This document shows positions 27,204-34,653 of a DNA stretch of 64,000 bases, in pieces (position 1 is the stretch's first letter; every line of letters begins with the position of its first letter). The translations under genes were made by a program, and so were the position numbers. The DNA is taken from NCBI RefSeq assembly GCF_030646155.1, contig NZ_JAUTDN010000002.1:186001-250000 (forward strand), in the 5' to 3' direction. Source of the stretch: Conexibacter sp. CPCC 205762. GTDB lineage: Bacteria; Actinomycetota; Thermoleophilia; Solirubrobacterales; Solirubrobacteraceae. The notes below the pieces were generated by a model. It saw only the letters and a list, made by a program, of their open reading frames with translations. It was not told the origin of the DNA and did no database searches.

Positions 27204-27964
27204 CGCCGCCCGACGCGGCGCCGCCCGTGGACGCCCCGCCCGCGGAGCCGGCAGGCGCGTTCGTCAAGGCGTCGCGCACGCAGCGGCTGATCGCGCGGCG
27301 GATGGTCGAGGCGAAGACGACTGTGCCGGAGTTCACCGTCGCGCTCGACGTGACGATGGACGCCGCGATCGCCTTGCGCGGGGCGCTGAAGCGGGAGGCC
27401 GCCGCAGGGGGCGGCGACCTCCCGCCGTCGCTGAACGACATGGTCCTGCGCGCGGTCGCGCTGGCGCTGCGCGAGCACCCGCGCGTGAACGGCAGCTGGG
27501 ACGACGAGGCCGGCGGCTTCCGCCTGTGGGAGCAGGTCAACGTCGGCTTCGCGGTCGCGGCGCCGGAGTCGCTCGTCGTCCCGACGGTGCCCGCCGCCGA
27601 CACGCTCTCGCTCGCCGAGATCGCGACCGCCACCCGCGCGCTCGCAACCGCCGTCCGCGAGCGCACGATCGCCCCCGCGCAGCTCGCCGGCGGCACGTTC
27701 ACGGTATCGAACCTGGGCATGCTCGGCATCCGCCACTTCGAGGCCGTGATCAACCCGCCCCAGGCCGCGATCCTGGCCGTCGGAGCGCTGCGCCCGACGG
27801 TCGTCCCGGGCCCGCCCGCCGCCGCCGACGCCCCGGCGGCGATCGCCGTCGCCACCCTGATGACGCTGACCCTCACCAGCGATCACCGGATCGTCTACGG
27901 CGCCGACGCCGCCGCCTTCCTCGGCACGGTGAAGACGCTGCTGGAGGCGCCGGAGCGGCTGTAG
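27200..27964 (+). CDS. E2 acyltransferase catalytic domain, separate polypeptide
   Basis: 254 residues. After a short Pro/Ala linker it begins directly with FVKASRTQRLIARRMVEAK, the start of the catalytic domain. No peripheral subunit-binding domain is visible in this or the preceding gene. The active-site segment is SDHRIVYGADAAAFL (His about 229): the usual HRxxDG has Tyr in place of Asp, a form I recall from plastid/cyanobacterial E2. It transfers the acyl group from lipoate to CoA. No E3 gene is nearby, so dihydrolipoamide dehydrogenase must come from elsewhere. Last gene of the operon. Confidence 0.88.
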   Translation: MTPPDAAPPVDAPPAEPAGAFVKASRTQRLIARRMVEAKTTVPEFTVALDVTMDAAIALRGALKREAAAGGGDLPPSLNDMVLRAVALALREHPRVNGSWDDEAGGFRLWEQVNVGFAVAAPESLVVPTVPAADTLSLAEIATATRALATAVRERTIAPAQLAGGTFTVSNLGMLGIRHFEAVINPPQAAILAVGALRPTVVPGPPAAADAPAAIAVATLMTLTLTSDHRIVYGADAAAFLGTVKTLLEAPERL

Positions 27965-28003
27965 GCAGCGCGGCGGCTCGTGCGGGAGTACCGTTGCGGT
28001 GCC

Positions 28004-28432
28004 ATGTCCGATGCCGAGCCGCCGTACCTCTACTCCTCCGGACGCCTGCCGCGCGGGACCAGCCACCTGATCAAGCGCAGTGACCTCGATGCGCAGCTGG
28101 CCGGGGTCGATCCCTGCCCGTTCGCGAGCGTCTCCCGCTACGGCACGTGGTACGCCAGCCACTTCCCCGACGTCGGCCTCGTGCTCTGCCGCGCATCGTG
28201 GCGGATGCACGAGACCCCGGTGCTGGCGACGCCCGGCGTGGACGTGAGCTTCCACCCGGTGCCCTCCGAGCGCCGGGCGGAGCTGCGCGCGTTGGCGGTC
28301 GAGCGGGTCATCCCCGCCGCGATCGCCTGGGCGCGCGACGTGGTCGACGGCCCCGAGACCCGCCGCGACCTGCGGCCGCAGGTCAGCTGGCTGCTCGTCG
28401 ACGGCGAGCTCGTCCGCCGCGACGAGCGCTGA
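28004..28432 (+). CDS. hypothetical protein
   Basis: 142 residues from ATG 28004; an upstream GTG at 27980 is in frame. Soluble, rich in Arg and Trp, with YLYSSGRLPRGTSHLIKRSDLDAQL at the start and PQVSWLLVDGELVRRDER at the end. I do not recognise a family. It follows the E2 gene by about 40 bp, but TACCGT shortly before the start may be its own -10 element. Confidence 0.6.
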   Translation: MSDAEPPYLYSSGRLPRGTSHLIKRSDLDAQLAGVDPCPFASVSRYGTWYASHFPDVGLVLCRASWRMHETPVLATPGVDVSFHPVPSERRAELRALAVERVIPAAIAWARDVVDGPETRRDLRPQVSWLLVDGELVRRDER

Positions 28433-28491
28433 GCGACCGCCTCGCCGGTCCTGGCACGGCCGATCGGCGCGAGGCCGGCCGCGCGTGCCGG

Positions 28492-29193
28492 CTACTCGCC
28501 GGCGGCGTCGAAGGTCAGCTGGCCGTCGATCTGGTCGTCGGCGGGCGGCGGCTCCAGCGTGCGGCGCTCGGCGTCGAACGCCTGGACTCTCGCGAGCTTG
28601 CGCTCCTTCACGGCCAGCCTGCGCTCGAGCTGGTCGATCTTGCCGTGCAGTCTCTTGCGCTCGGCGGCGAGCCCGCGGCGCTCGCTCGTGAAGATCTCCC
28701 GCTCGCCTGCCATCCGCTCCCGCTCGGCCGCGATCCGCTCGCGTTCGGCGGCGGCCCGCTCGCGCTCCGCGTCGGCACGGGCACGCTCGGCGTCGGCGCG
28801 CTCGCGCTCGGCGGCCATCCGCTCACGCTCGGCGCCGAAGCGCTCCCGCTCGGCCGCGAGCTGCAGCCGCTCGGCGGCGAACTCGGCTCGCTCGCGCGCG
28901 ACTCCGTCGGCCTCGCGGCGCGACTCCTGCTCACCGAGGCGCAGCAGCAGCCACCCGGCGCCCGCCGCCGCCAGCAACCCGACGACGACCGCCGTCAGCC
29001 CCAGCGACACCATCCCGGCCAGCCCTGCGAGCGCGACCAGCGCGAGCCCGCCGAGGACGGTCCCGAGCACGCCCGGCAGCGCCCGCTCGGTAGCGCTCGA
29101 CTGCGATCTCGCATCGGCGGCGGACGGGGCGGGCGCGGCAGCCGCCGGCTCGTGGACAACGGTCGGTTCGGTCTCGCGTGGGGCGTCAGGCAT
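28492..29193 (-). CDS. membrane protein with long ERER-repeat coiled coil
   Basis: 233 residues from ATG 29193. A Pro/Ala-rich N-terminal tail (about 1-35) is followed by two adjacent hydrophobic helices (about 38-82). A highly charged segment of about 100 residues repeats AERERxx/AERERAxAE in seven-residue steps, then a basic coiled stretch (KRLHGKIDQLERRLAVKERKL) and a short acidic C-terminus. It should form a membrane-anchored coiled coil in the cytoplasm. The function is unknown; the DNA repeats at 28690-28890 reflect the protein heptads. Confidence 0.65.
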   Translation of the reverse strand: MPDAPRETEPTVVHEPAAAAPAPSAADARSQSSATERALPGVLGTVLGGLALVALAGLAGMVSLGLTAVVVGLLAAAGAGWLLLRLGEQESRREADGVARERAEFAAERLQLAAERERFGAERERMAAERERADAERARADAERERAAAERERIAAERERMAGEREIFTSERRGLAAERKRLHGKIDQLERRLAVKERKLARVQAFDAERRTLEPPPADDQIDGQLTFDAAGE

Positions 29194-29233
29194 AGCGGAG
29201 CATCCTACGTGCCGCATCGGCCGTTTCCGCTGC

Positions 29234-29641
29234 TCACAGTCGAAATCGCCGGCAGGCCGTGCGCGCGTCGATCGCCGGCGGTGCGAGACCGGCGTGGTCG
29301 AGCAGGTCGCGATCGCCCGAGACGATCGCCACCGCCTCTCCGGCGCGCGCCAACGCGACGAGGTAGTCGTCCCGCGGGTCGCGCAGCAGCGGTGGCGAAC
29401 GAGTCGGATCTGGCAGCTCCGCCGCGGCGTCGACATAGGTGCGGAATGCCGCTCGACCCAAGGGGACGCGGACGCGGAAGTATGGCTTGCGGAGGCCGCG
29501 CGCCACCTCGGCGAGGAGGCGTGGGCAGATGATCGAGACGAACGCCTGCTCACGGGCACCGCGCAGCAGCCGACCGGGCGGACCGGTAGGGGCGGCGAGG
29601 CCGGAGAGCACGATGTTCGCGTCGAGAACGAGGCGCGTCAA
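29234..29641 (-). CDS. PIN-domain ribonuclease toxin (VapC-like)
   Basis: 135 residues. MTRLVLDANIVLSGL carries the first catalytic Asp. DPRDDYLVALARAG and VSGDRDLLDHAG carry the others, the PIN pattern of a putative toxin-antitoxin PIN family. The start is TTG at 29641, overlapping the stop of the upstream small gene (TTGA), as usual for coupled antitoxin-toxin pairs. It would act as an Mg-dependent RNase; the RNA target is unknown. Confidence 0.82.
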   Translation of the reverse strand: MTRLVLDANIVLSGLAAPTGPPGRLLRGAREQAFVSIICPRLLAEVARGLRKPYFRVRVPLGRAAFRTYVDAAAELPDPTRSPPLLRDPRDDYLVALARAGEAVAIVSGDRDLLDHAGLAPPAIDARTACRRFRL

Positions 29642-29817
29642 CCGCGCTCGGCGCGCATCTCGGCGCGCACTTCACGCACAGTCATGACGGCCAGCTCGTT
29701 TGCGACGAGGCTCTCGATCAACGAGCGGGCGCTCTCGTCGGGAAGGTACGCCCGCAGCGCGTCGAGGAGCTGGGTGTCGATCTCCACCGTCGTGGTGTCG
29801 GAGGAGGGTGTGCTCAT
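29638..29817 (-). CDS. antitoxin partner of the PIN toxin
   Basis: 59 residues from ATG 29817 (an in-frame ATG at 29841 would add eight residues). TTVEIDTQLLDALRAYLPDESARSLIESLV looks like a ribbon-helix-helix DNA-binding antitoxin; quoted parts TTVEIDTQLLDALRAYL and VMTVREVRAEMRAERG. Position upstream of and overlapping the toxin start supports the pairing. Confidence 0.72.
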   Translation of the reverse strand: MSTPSSDTTTVEIDTQLLDALRAYLPDESARSLIESLVANELAVMTVREVRAEMRAERG

Positions 29818-29858
29818 GGGCAGGATCGTAGCGCGTGACATGCGCTGTAAGAGCCTGT

Positions 29859-29877
29859 GGGGCGGGAAATTCGCCCC
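29859..29877 (-). terminator. short hairpin between GntR and the TA pair
   Basis: GGGGCG/CGCCCC with loop GGAAATT (29865-29871). It lies downstream of the GntR gene on the minus strand. The stem is short and there is no clear T run, so termination is possible but not certain. Confidence 0.35.
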
Positions 29878-29918
29878 CTTCAACGACGACTGATGTGAGC
29901 TGCCAGATGTGGCTGGCG

Positions 29919-30641
29919 TCAGCCGCCAGCCGAGACCGCGAACATCTCTCTCGTGACCGCGAACTGGGCAGTGAGCAGTCTCAGCGCTCTTCTCAGCTCG
30001 TAGGCCTCGATCGCCGCCACGAGCGGCTCGTGGACGGAGATGATGCGGGTGAAGTTGCGCTCGGGGTCGGCCTCGGCCATGCGGCGGTTGCCGATCGTGA
30101 TGACGGTGTGGATGACCGGCGCGAGCGCCAGCCACGCCTGCGTCAGGAAGCGGCTGCCGGAGAACTCCATCAGCGCGCGGTGGAAGTCGATGTCGTAGTC
30201 GACCAGTCGCTGCGTCGAGGCGCCCTCGTCGAGCACCAGCTCGTAGGCGGCGCGGATCGGCGCGGTGTCGGCCTTCGCCGCGATCCCGCGCCGCAGCGCC
30301 GTCGACTCCAGCTCCAGCCGGACGCTGACGAGATCCTCCAGGTCGGCGTGCGCGAAGCCGACGACGACCGAGCGGCCGTTGGGCCGCGTGCGCACGAGCC
30401 CCTCGCCCTCCAGCACGTGGAGCGCGTTGCGGACCGGCCCGCGGCTGACGGCGAGCTGCTCGGCCAGGCGCGCCTCGACCAGCGGCTCGCCGGCCTCCAG
30501 CGAGCCGTCGACGATCGCCTCGCGCAGGACGGCGGCGACGCGACCCGAGTAGACGCTGCGCTCGAGCTTGACCGCGTGCTGCCCGGGCGACCCGCTGGGG
30601 GCGCCGGCGGCGGCGTGGCGGCCGAGGTTGAGGCTCGTCAT
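29919..30641 (-). CDS. GntR family regulator, FCD type, paralogue of the operon regulator
   Basis: 240 residues. The DNA-binding half is nearly the same as that of the protein at 18265-18987: AEQLAVSRGPVRNALHVLEGEGLVRT against ADELAVSRGPVRSALHVLEGEGLVRT, each quoted only for its shared core LAVSRGPVR and ALHVLEGEGLVRT. The FCD half keeps the His ligands (DIDFHRALM, SVHEPLVAAI). It lies 21 bp downstream of the UlaG-like hydrolase gene on the same strand, so it probably regulates that unit. An 8-bp hairpin (29911-29931) has the stop codon in its loop. Confidence 0.92.
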   Translation of the reverse strand: MTSLNLGRHAAAGAPSGSPGQHAVKLERSVYSGRVAAVLREAIVDGSLEAGEPLVEARLAEQLAVSRGPVRNALHVLEGEGLVRTRPNGRSVVVGFAHADLEDLVSVRLELESTALRRGIAAKADTAPIRAAYELVLDEGASTQRLVDYDIDFHRALMEFSGSRFLTQAWLALAPVIHTVITIGNRRMAEADPERNFTRIISVHEPLVAAIEAYELRRALRLLTAQFAVTREMFAVSAGG

Positions 30642-30661
30642 CGGGTCGGTCGGCTCCCTTG

Positions 30662-31471
30662 TCATCCAGCGATCGGGATCTCGGCGGGGCGCACGTCGAT
30701 TCGCTCGCCCAGCTCCAGCACCCGCACGGCGGGTCCGCCGAGCTTCGCACATGTGTCGGCGAACACCTGCGGGTCGAGCGTCGGTCTGCCGCCCGGCCCG
30801 TGGCCGCTGCCGTACGCCTCCGGCGCCCACATCCCGTAATGGCAGGGGATCGCGACACCGATTTCCAGCTGCGAGGCCATCAGCGCCGCCTCCAGCGCGT
30901 GCATGTTGCCGCCGCTGCCGTTGGTGACGAAGATGCCGACGTCGAACGGCCCGCGCGCGCCGACCGCGAGGCAGCGCATGTCGTACTCGGTGTCGCCGCT
31001 GTGCAGGATCCGCGTGCCGCCGACCTCGACCACGTAGGCGAGCGCGTCCTCGGTCAGCCAGCCGCTGACCTCGTGTCTGGCGTAGTGGCCGTGGAAGGTG
31101 AACGGCCCGACGGAGACGCTCTGCTCGCGCTCGACGGTGACGATCCGCTCCGGCGCGACGCCGCGCCCGACCAGCCGCGAGACGATGCTCGACGGCCCGA
31201 CGAAGACGACCTCCGGGTTGGCCTCGGCGAGCGCGGCGCAGGTGATCAGGTCGAGGTGGTCGTGGTGGGTGTGCGTGATCGCGACGACGAACGCGCGCGT
31301 CGCGGCGGGGTCGAGCGGGATCGGCGCCAGCCGCGGCAGCCCCAGCTCGACGAGCGCGAACTCGGACAGGTACGGGTCGAGCAGGCACAGCTCGCCGCTC
31401 GGCGCCTCGATCGCGTAGCCGGCCTGGCCGATCCAGGTCAGCCCGACCGCGCCGCCGCTCCCCTCTGACAT
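30662..31471 (-). CDS. UlaG-like metallo-beta-lactamase-fold hydrolase
   Basis: 269 residues. It has GLTWIGQAGYAIE, the metal motif THTHHDHLD, HSGDTEYDM and PCHYGMWAP, the pattern of the UlaG/YtkL group of metal-dependent hydrolases (L-ascorbate-6-phosphate lactonase is the known member). It probably opens a lactone or hydrolyses a phosphoester of a sugar acid. First gene of a unit with the downstream GntR. Upstream, AACTGTTACCCGTT (31493-31506) resembles the operator region of the large sugar operon. Confidence 0.85.
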   Translation of the reverse strand: MSEGSGGAVGLTWIGQAGYAIEAPSGELCLLDPYLSEFALVELGLPRLAPIPLDPAATRAFVVAITHTHHDHLDLITCAALAEANPEVVFVGPSSIVSRLVGRGVAPERIVTVEREQSVSVGPFTFHGHYARHEVSGWLTEDALAYVVEVGGTRILHSGDTEYDMRCLAVGARGPFDVGIFVTNGSGGNMHALEAALMASQLEIGVAIPCHYGMWAPEAYGSGHGPGGRPTLDPQVFADTCAKLGGPAVRVLELGERIDVRPAEIPIAG

Positions 31472-31493
31472 CGACCTGCTCCTCGCTTGGGAA

Positions 31494-31506
31494 ACTGTTA
31501 CCCGTT
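31494..31506 (+). promoter_or_regulatory. possible GntR operator
   Basis: ACTGTTACCCGTT, 23 bp before the hydrolase start, matches 10 of 13 positions of ATTGTTTACCGTT (14410-14422) at the other GntR-linked operon. The two regulators have almost identical recognition helices, so a shared or related site is plausible. Confidence 0.4.
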
Positions 31507-31594
31507 GACCCTATCGCGCGCACGGCCGCCGCGGAAGGGCGGGGCAGCGCGGCCCGTCGCGGCGGCGTGCGCGGCGAGGCGGCCGGCGCCGGCG

Positions 31595-33832
31595 TCAGCC
31601 GGAGACGTCGAGCCGCCGCGCGAGGCGGCTGTGGCGGCGGCCGGCGTCGGTCGTGCGGGCGGCGCGGGCGACCATCTCCGGCGTGCCGACGACGACCGTC
31701 GCGACGGTCGAGCGGGTGATCGCGGTGTAGAGCATCTCGCGCCGCAGGAAGCGGCCGCCGGCGGCCGGGTGGGCGACGACGATCGCGATCGGCAGCTCGA
31801 TCCCCTGCCCGCGGTGGACCGAGCAGGCGTAGGCGAGCTGCAGCTGGCCGGCCTCGGCCGCCGGGATCTTCACGACGCCGCCGCCGTCGACGCCGACCAG
31901 CAGCCCGCCGTCGGCGGAGCCGTCCGATCTCGGTCTCGAGCCGTCCTCCTCGTCGGCTTCGGACGTGCGCTCCTTCGGCGCGACCTCCTCCAGCAGCCGC
32001 AGCAGCGACCCGTTCATCACGCCGAGGTCGTGCAGGTTGCGCCCGACGAGCATCAGCTTGTCGCCGATCCGCAGCCGCCCGTTGCCGACCTCGGGGCCGT
32101 CGGCGTTCAGCGCGGCGCGCAGCGATCTGTTGAGCGCGTCGATCCCGAGGTCGCCGCGGTAGACGGGCGCGAACACCTGGATGTCGGAGTTCGGGTCGAC
32201 GCCGTAGTGCTTCGGCAGTCGCTCGCTGACGAGCGAGACGATCTCCTCGCGCGCGGCGACCGGGTCGGGCCGCGCGATGAAGAAGAGGTCGTGGCGCATC
32301 CCCTCGGCGCGCACGAACGAGGGCGCGTCGCCGACGCGGATCGCGTGCGCGCCCTGCACGATCATCGAGCCGGCCGCCTGGCGGAAGATGTGCTGCAGGC
32401 GCGCCGTCGGCACGCGCCCGGAGGCGACCAGCTCGGCGAACGGCTTGCCGGCCCCGACCGGCGCCAGCTGGTCGGCGTCGCCGACCAGCACGACGTGCGT
32501 CTGCCCGCCGATCGCGCGCAGCAGCGTGACGAGCAGCTCGAGGTTGGCCATCGACGTCTCGTCGACGATCACGAGGTCGGTTCTGAGCGGGTTGTCGTCG
32601 TCGTGGACCGGGCCCTCGCCGGGGATCCAGGCGAGCGCCGAGTGGACGGTCGTCGCGCTCAGCCCGGTCGCCTCGGTCATCCGCAGCGCCGCGCGGCCGG
32701 TCGGCGCGACCAGCATCACGTGCGCCTTCTGGTCGCGCGCGATCTGCCCGATCATGCGGATCGAGGCGGTCTTGCCGGTGCCGGGGCCGCCGGTCACGAC
32801 CGACAGCCGCTGCACGAACGCGCCACGCACGCCGGCCCACTGCTCGTCGGTCAGCTCGACGCCCTCGGCGCCGGCGTCGGGCGGCTCGTCGGGCGCCTCC
32901 AGCTTGCTGCTGGGGGCGGCGTCGAGCAGCTCGGCGACGCGCTCCGCCAGCTCCCGCTCCAGCTTCGCGGTCTCGGCGCGGTAGACCCAGACGGCGTCGT
33001 CGTCGTGGTCGAGCTCGACGTCGCCGCGCTGCTCCAGCTCGCTCAGCACCTCCGCCGGCGGCGGCGCGGCGGCGCTCAGCAGCTCCCGCGCGCGCAGCAG
33101 CAGCGCGGCGGTCGGCTGGCAGGTGGAGCCGTCGCGCTCGGCCTCGGTGAGCGCGTGCAGGATCGCCGCGCGCGTGCGGCCGGGGCTGTCGAGCGGGGCG
33201 CCGAGGCCGCGCGCGATCGCGTCGGCGGTGACGAAGCCGACGCCGAAGACGCTCGTCAGGTCGTACGGCCGCTCGCGCACGACGCGGTAGGCGCTGTCGC
33301 CGTAGTGCTGGTGGATCCTGCCGGCGAGGTGGGCGAGGCCATGCGGCGCCAGCAGCAGATGGAGGCCGCGGGTGGCGCGCAGCGCGTCCCACGACTCGGC
33401 CGCCTCGCGCGCCTTTCTCGTCGTCAGTCCGGCGCGCACGAACGCCTCGTGCGGTTCGCGGTCGATCGCGTCGAGCACCTCGCCGCCGTGTGCCTGCATC
33501 AGCGCGTCGGCGCGACGCGGGCCGACGTGGCGGACTCTGCGCAGGTAGGCGAGCACCGAGTCGTCGTCCGTCGGGACGAGCGGATGGGCCTCGCGCACTC
33601 TCACCTGCGGGCCGTAGCGGGGGTCGACGACCCAGGCGCCGGCGACGGTCGCCTGCTCGCCCGGCTCGAGGTGGACGAGCGGCCCGACGAGCACGATCCG
33701 CTCGCCGTCCCACTGCCCGTCGAGCACCGCGAAGCCGCTCTCGTCGTTGGCGAAGCGGCGGCCGGTGACGGTCACCTGACCGGCGAACGATTCGCCCTCG
33801 ACGGGCGGCCAGGTGGTGGGCGGCGGTGACAT
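31595..33832 (-). CDS. recD2: RecD2-type DNA helicase (SF1B)
   Basis: 745 residues. N-terminal OB-like region (GQVTVTGRRFANDESGFAVL), tandem helix-hairpin-helix (YLRRVRHVGPRRADALMQAHG; FGVGFVTADAIARGLG), Walker A VTGGPGTGKTASIR, Walker B VIVDETSM, VLVGDADQLAPVGAGKPF, and motif VI region AYACSVHRGQGIELP...LYTAITRS. This is the RecB/RecC-independent RecD2 layout, a 5'-3' helicase in DNA repair. An acidic insert (about 600-640: KERTSEADEEDGSRPRSDGS) is unusual. Divergent from the TetR gene at 33911. Confidence 0.92.
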   Translation of the reverse strand: MSPPPTTWPPVEGESFAGQVTVTGRRFANDESGFAVLDGQWDGERIVLVGPLVHLEPGEQATVAGAWVVDPRYGPQVRVREAHPLVPTDDDSVLAYLRRVRHVGPRRADALMQAHGGEVLDAIDREPHEAFVRAGLTTRKAREAAESWDALRATRGLHLLLAPHGLAHLAGRIHQHYGDSAYRVVRERPYDLTSVFGVGFVTADAIARGLGAPLDSPGRTRAAILHALTEAERDGSTCQPTAALLLRARELLSAAAPPPAEVLSELEQRGDVELDHDDDAVWVYRAETAKLERELAERVAELLDAAPSSKLEAPDEPPDAGAEGVELTDEQWAGVRGAFVQRLSVVTGGPGTGKTASIRMIGQIARDQKAHVMLVAPTGRAALRMTEATGLSATTVHSALAWIPGEGPVHDDDNPLRTDLVIVDETSMANLELLVTLLRAIGGQTHVVLVGDADQLAPVGAGKPFAELVASGRVPTARLQHIFRQAAGSMIVQGAHAIRVGDAPSFVRAEGMRHDLFFIARPDPVAAREEIVSLVSERLPKHYGVDPNSDIQVFAPVYRGDLGIDALNRSLRAALNADGPEVGNGRLRIGDKLMLVGRNLHDLGVMNGSLLRLLEEVAPKERTSEADEEDGSRPRSDGSADGGLLVGVDGGGVVKIPAAEAGQLQLAYACSVHRGQGIELPIAIVVAHPAAGGRFLRREMLYTAITRSTVATVVVGTPEMVARAARTTDAGRRHSRLARRLDVSG

Positions 33833-33910
33833 CGCCCAGCCAGCCTAGTGGCTCATCTGCGCCGGCAGACCGCGGGTTTGCAGCGACTTCGCGCAGGCGC
33901 GGCTGAGAAG

Positions 33911-34555
33911 ATGCCGTTCGTGAGCACTGACGGCGAACGGACGTGGGGCGGCAGAACACTCGAAGACCGGCGTGCGCAGCGCCGCGAGCAGCTGCTCGAC
34001 GCCGGCTACGTGCTGCTCGGCGACAGCGGCGCGGCGCAGGTGACGGTGCGCGGCGTCTGCCGCGCGGCGAGACTGACCGAGCGCTACTTCTACGAGAGCT
34101 TCGACGACCGCGAGGCGCTGCTCGTCGCCGTCCACGCGCGCGTCGCCGACGAGGCGCGGGCGGCGATCGCGGCGGCGGTCGCCGACGGGCCGGGCGAGCC
34201 GGTCGCGCGCGCGACGGCGGCGGTCGAGGCGTTCGTGCTGCTGCTGGAGGAGGATCCCCGCCGCGGCCGCGTGCTGCTCGGCGAGGTCTTCTCCGACAAC
34301 CGCCTGGCGAGAGCCGGCGTCGACATGATCCCGGCCTTCGCGCTGCTGCTGGCGGAGCAGATCGCCGGCATCTTCGGCGCGCTGCCGGAGGGGCCGGACG
34401 CGCTCGACGGCCAGCTCACCTCGGTCGCGCTCGTCGGCGCGCTGGCGCACCTCTTCAGCGCCTGGCTGGAGGGCACGCTGGCGGTCTCGCGCGAGCGTCT
34501 CGTCGCCCACGCGGTCGCGCTGATCGTCGCCGCCGGCCCGGTCAGCTCGCGCTAG
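33911..34555 (+). CDS. TetR family regulator
   Basis: 214 residues from ATG 33911 (GTG 33920 is an alternative). HTH: RREQLLDAGYVLLGDSGAAQVTVRGVCRAARLTERYFYESF, quoted here only for its recognition part VTVRGVCRAARLTERYFYE. The ligand domain is helical and unassigned. It immediately precedes the MpaB-like gene (89 bp), whose promoter carries two TGACA-N8-TGTCA palindromes, the probable binding sites of this protein. Confidence 0.87.
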   Translation: MPFVSTDGERTWGGRTLEDRRAQRREQLLDAGYVLLGDSGAAQVTVRGVCRAARLTERYFYESFDDREALLVAVHARVADEARAAIAAAVADGPGEPVARATAAVEAFVLLLEEDPRRGRVLLGEVFSDNRLARAGVDMIPAFALLLAEQIAGIFGALPEGPDALDGQLTSVALVGALAHLFSAWLEGTLAVSRERLVAHAVALIVAAGPVSSR

Positions 34556-34607
34556 ACGCGCCTGGCACCGGCGCCCCGCCGCTCGTCGCATCGCCGCACG
34601 CACCCTT

Positions 34608-34636
34608 TTGACAACACCCGTTGTCATCCCTACTCT
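34608..34636 (+). promoter_or_regulatory. promoter of the MpaB-like gene, probably leaderless
   Basis: TTGACA (34608-34613), 17 bp, TACTCT (34631-34636). Transcription would start at about 34643-34645, i.e. at the ATG (34645). No Shine-Dalgarno is present. Confidence 0.75.
34609..34626 (+). promoter_or_regulatory. TetR-type operator 1
   Basis: TGACAACACCCGTTGTCA is a perfect inverted repeat (TGACAAC/GTTGTCA, 4-bp centre) covering the -35 box. Confidence 0.7.
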
Positions 34637-34653
34637 GACAACGCATGCTGTCA
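34636..34653 (+). promoter_or_regulatory. TetR-type operator 2, over the start codon
   Basis: TGACAACGCATGCTGTCA has the same TGACA-N8-TGTCA half-sites as operator 1 and begins 27 bp after it. It covers the end of the -10 box, the transcription start and the ATG. Confidence 0.65.

Noticed and set aside
27181..27210. Frameshift breaking a single E2 gene
   Set aside because: The lipoyl ORF ends naturally and the next begins with a proper ATGA overlap and linker, as with the other junctions in the operon.
28690..28890. CRISPR-like regular repeats
   Set aside because: The repeats are short, variable heptad codons inside an open reading frame (ERER coiled coil), with no spacers.
29919..33959. 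1346-codon minus-strand open frame across recD2 and the hydrolase
   Set aside because: Only its end (the GntR gene) is real; the rest is out of frame with recD2 and the UlaG-like protein, which have intact motifs.
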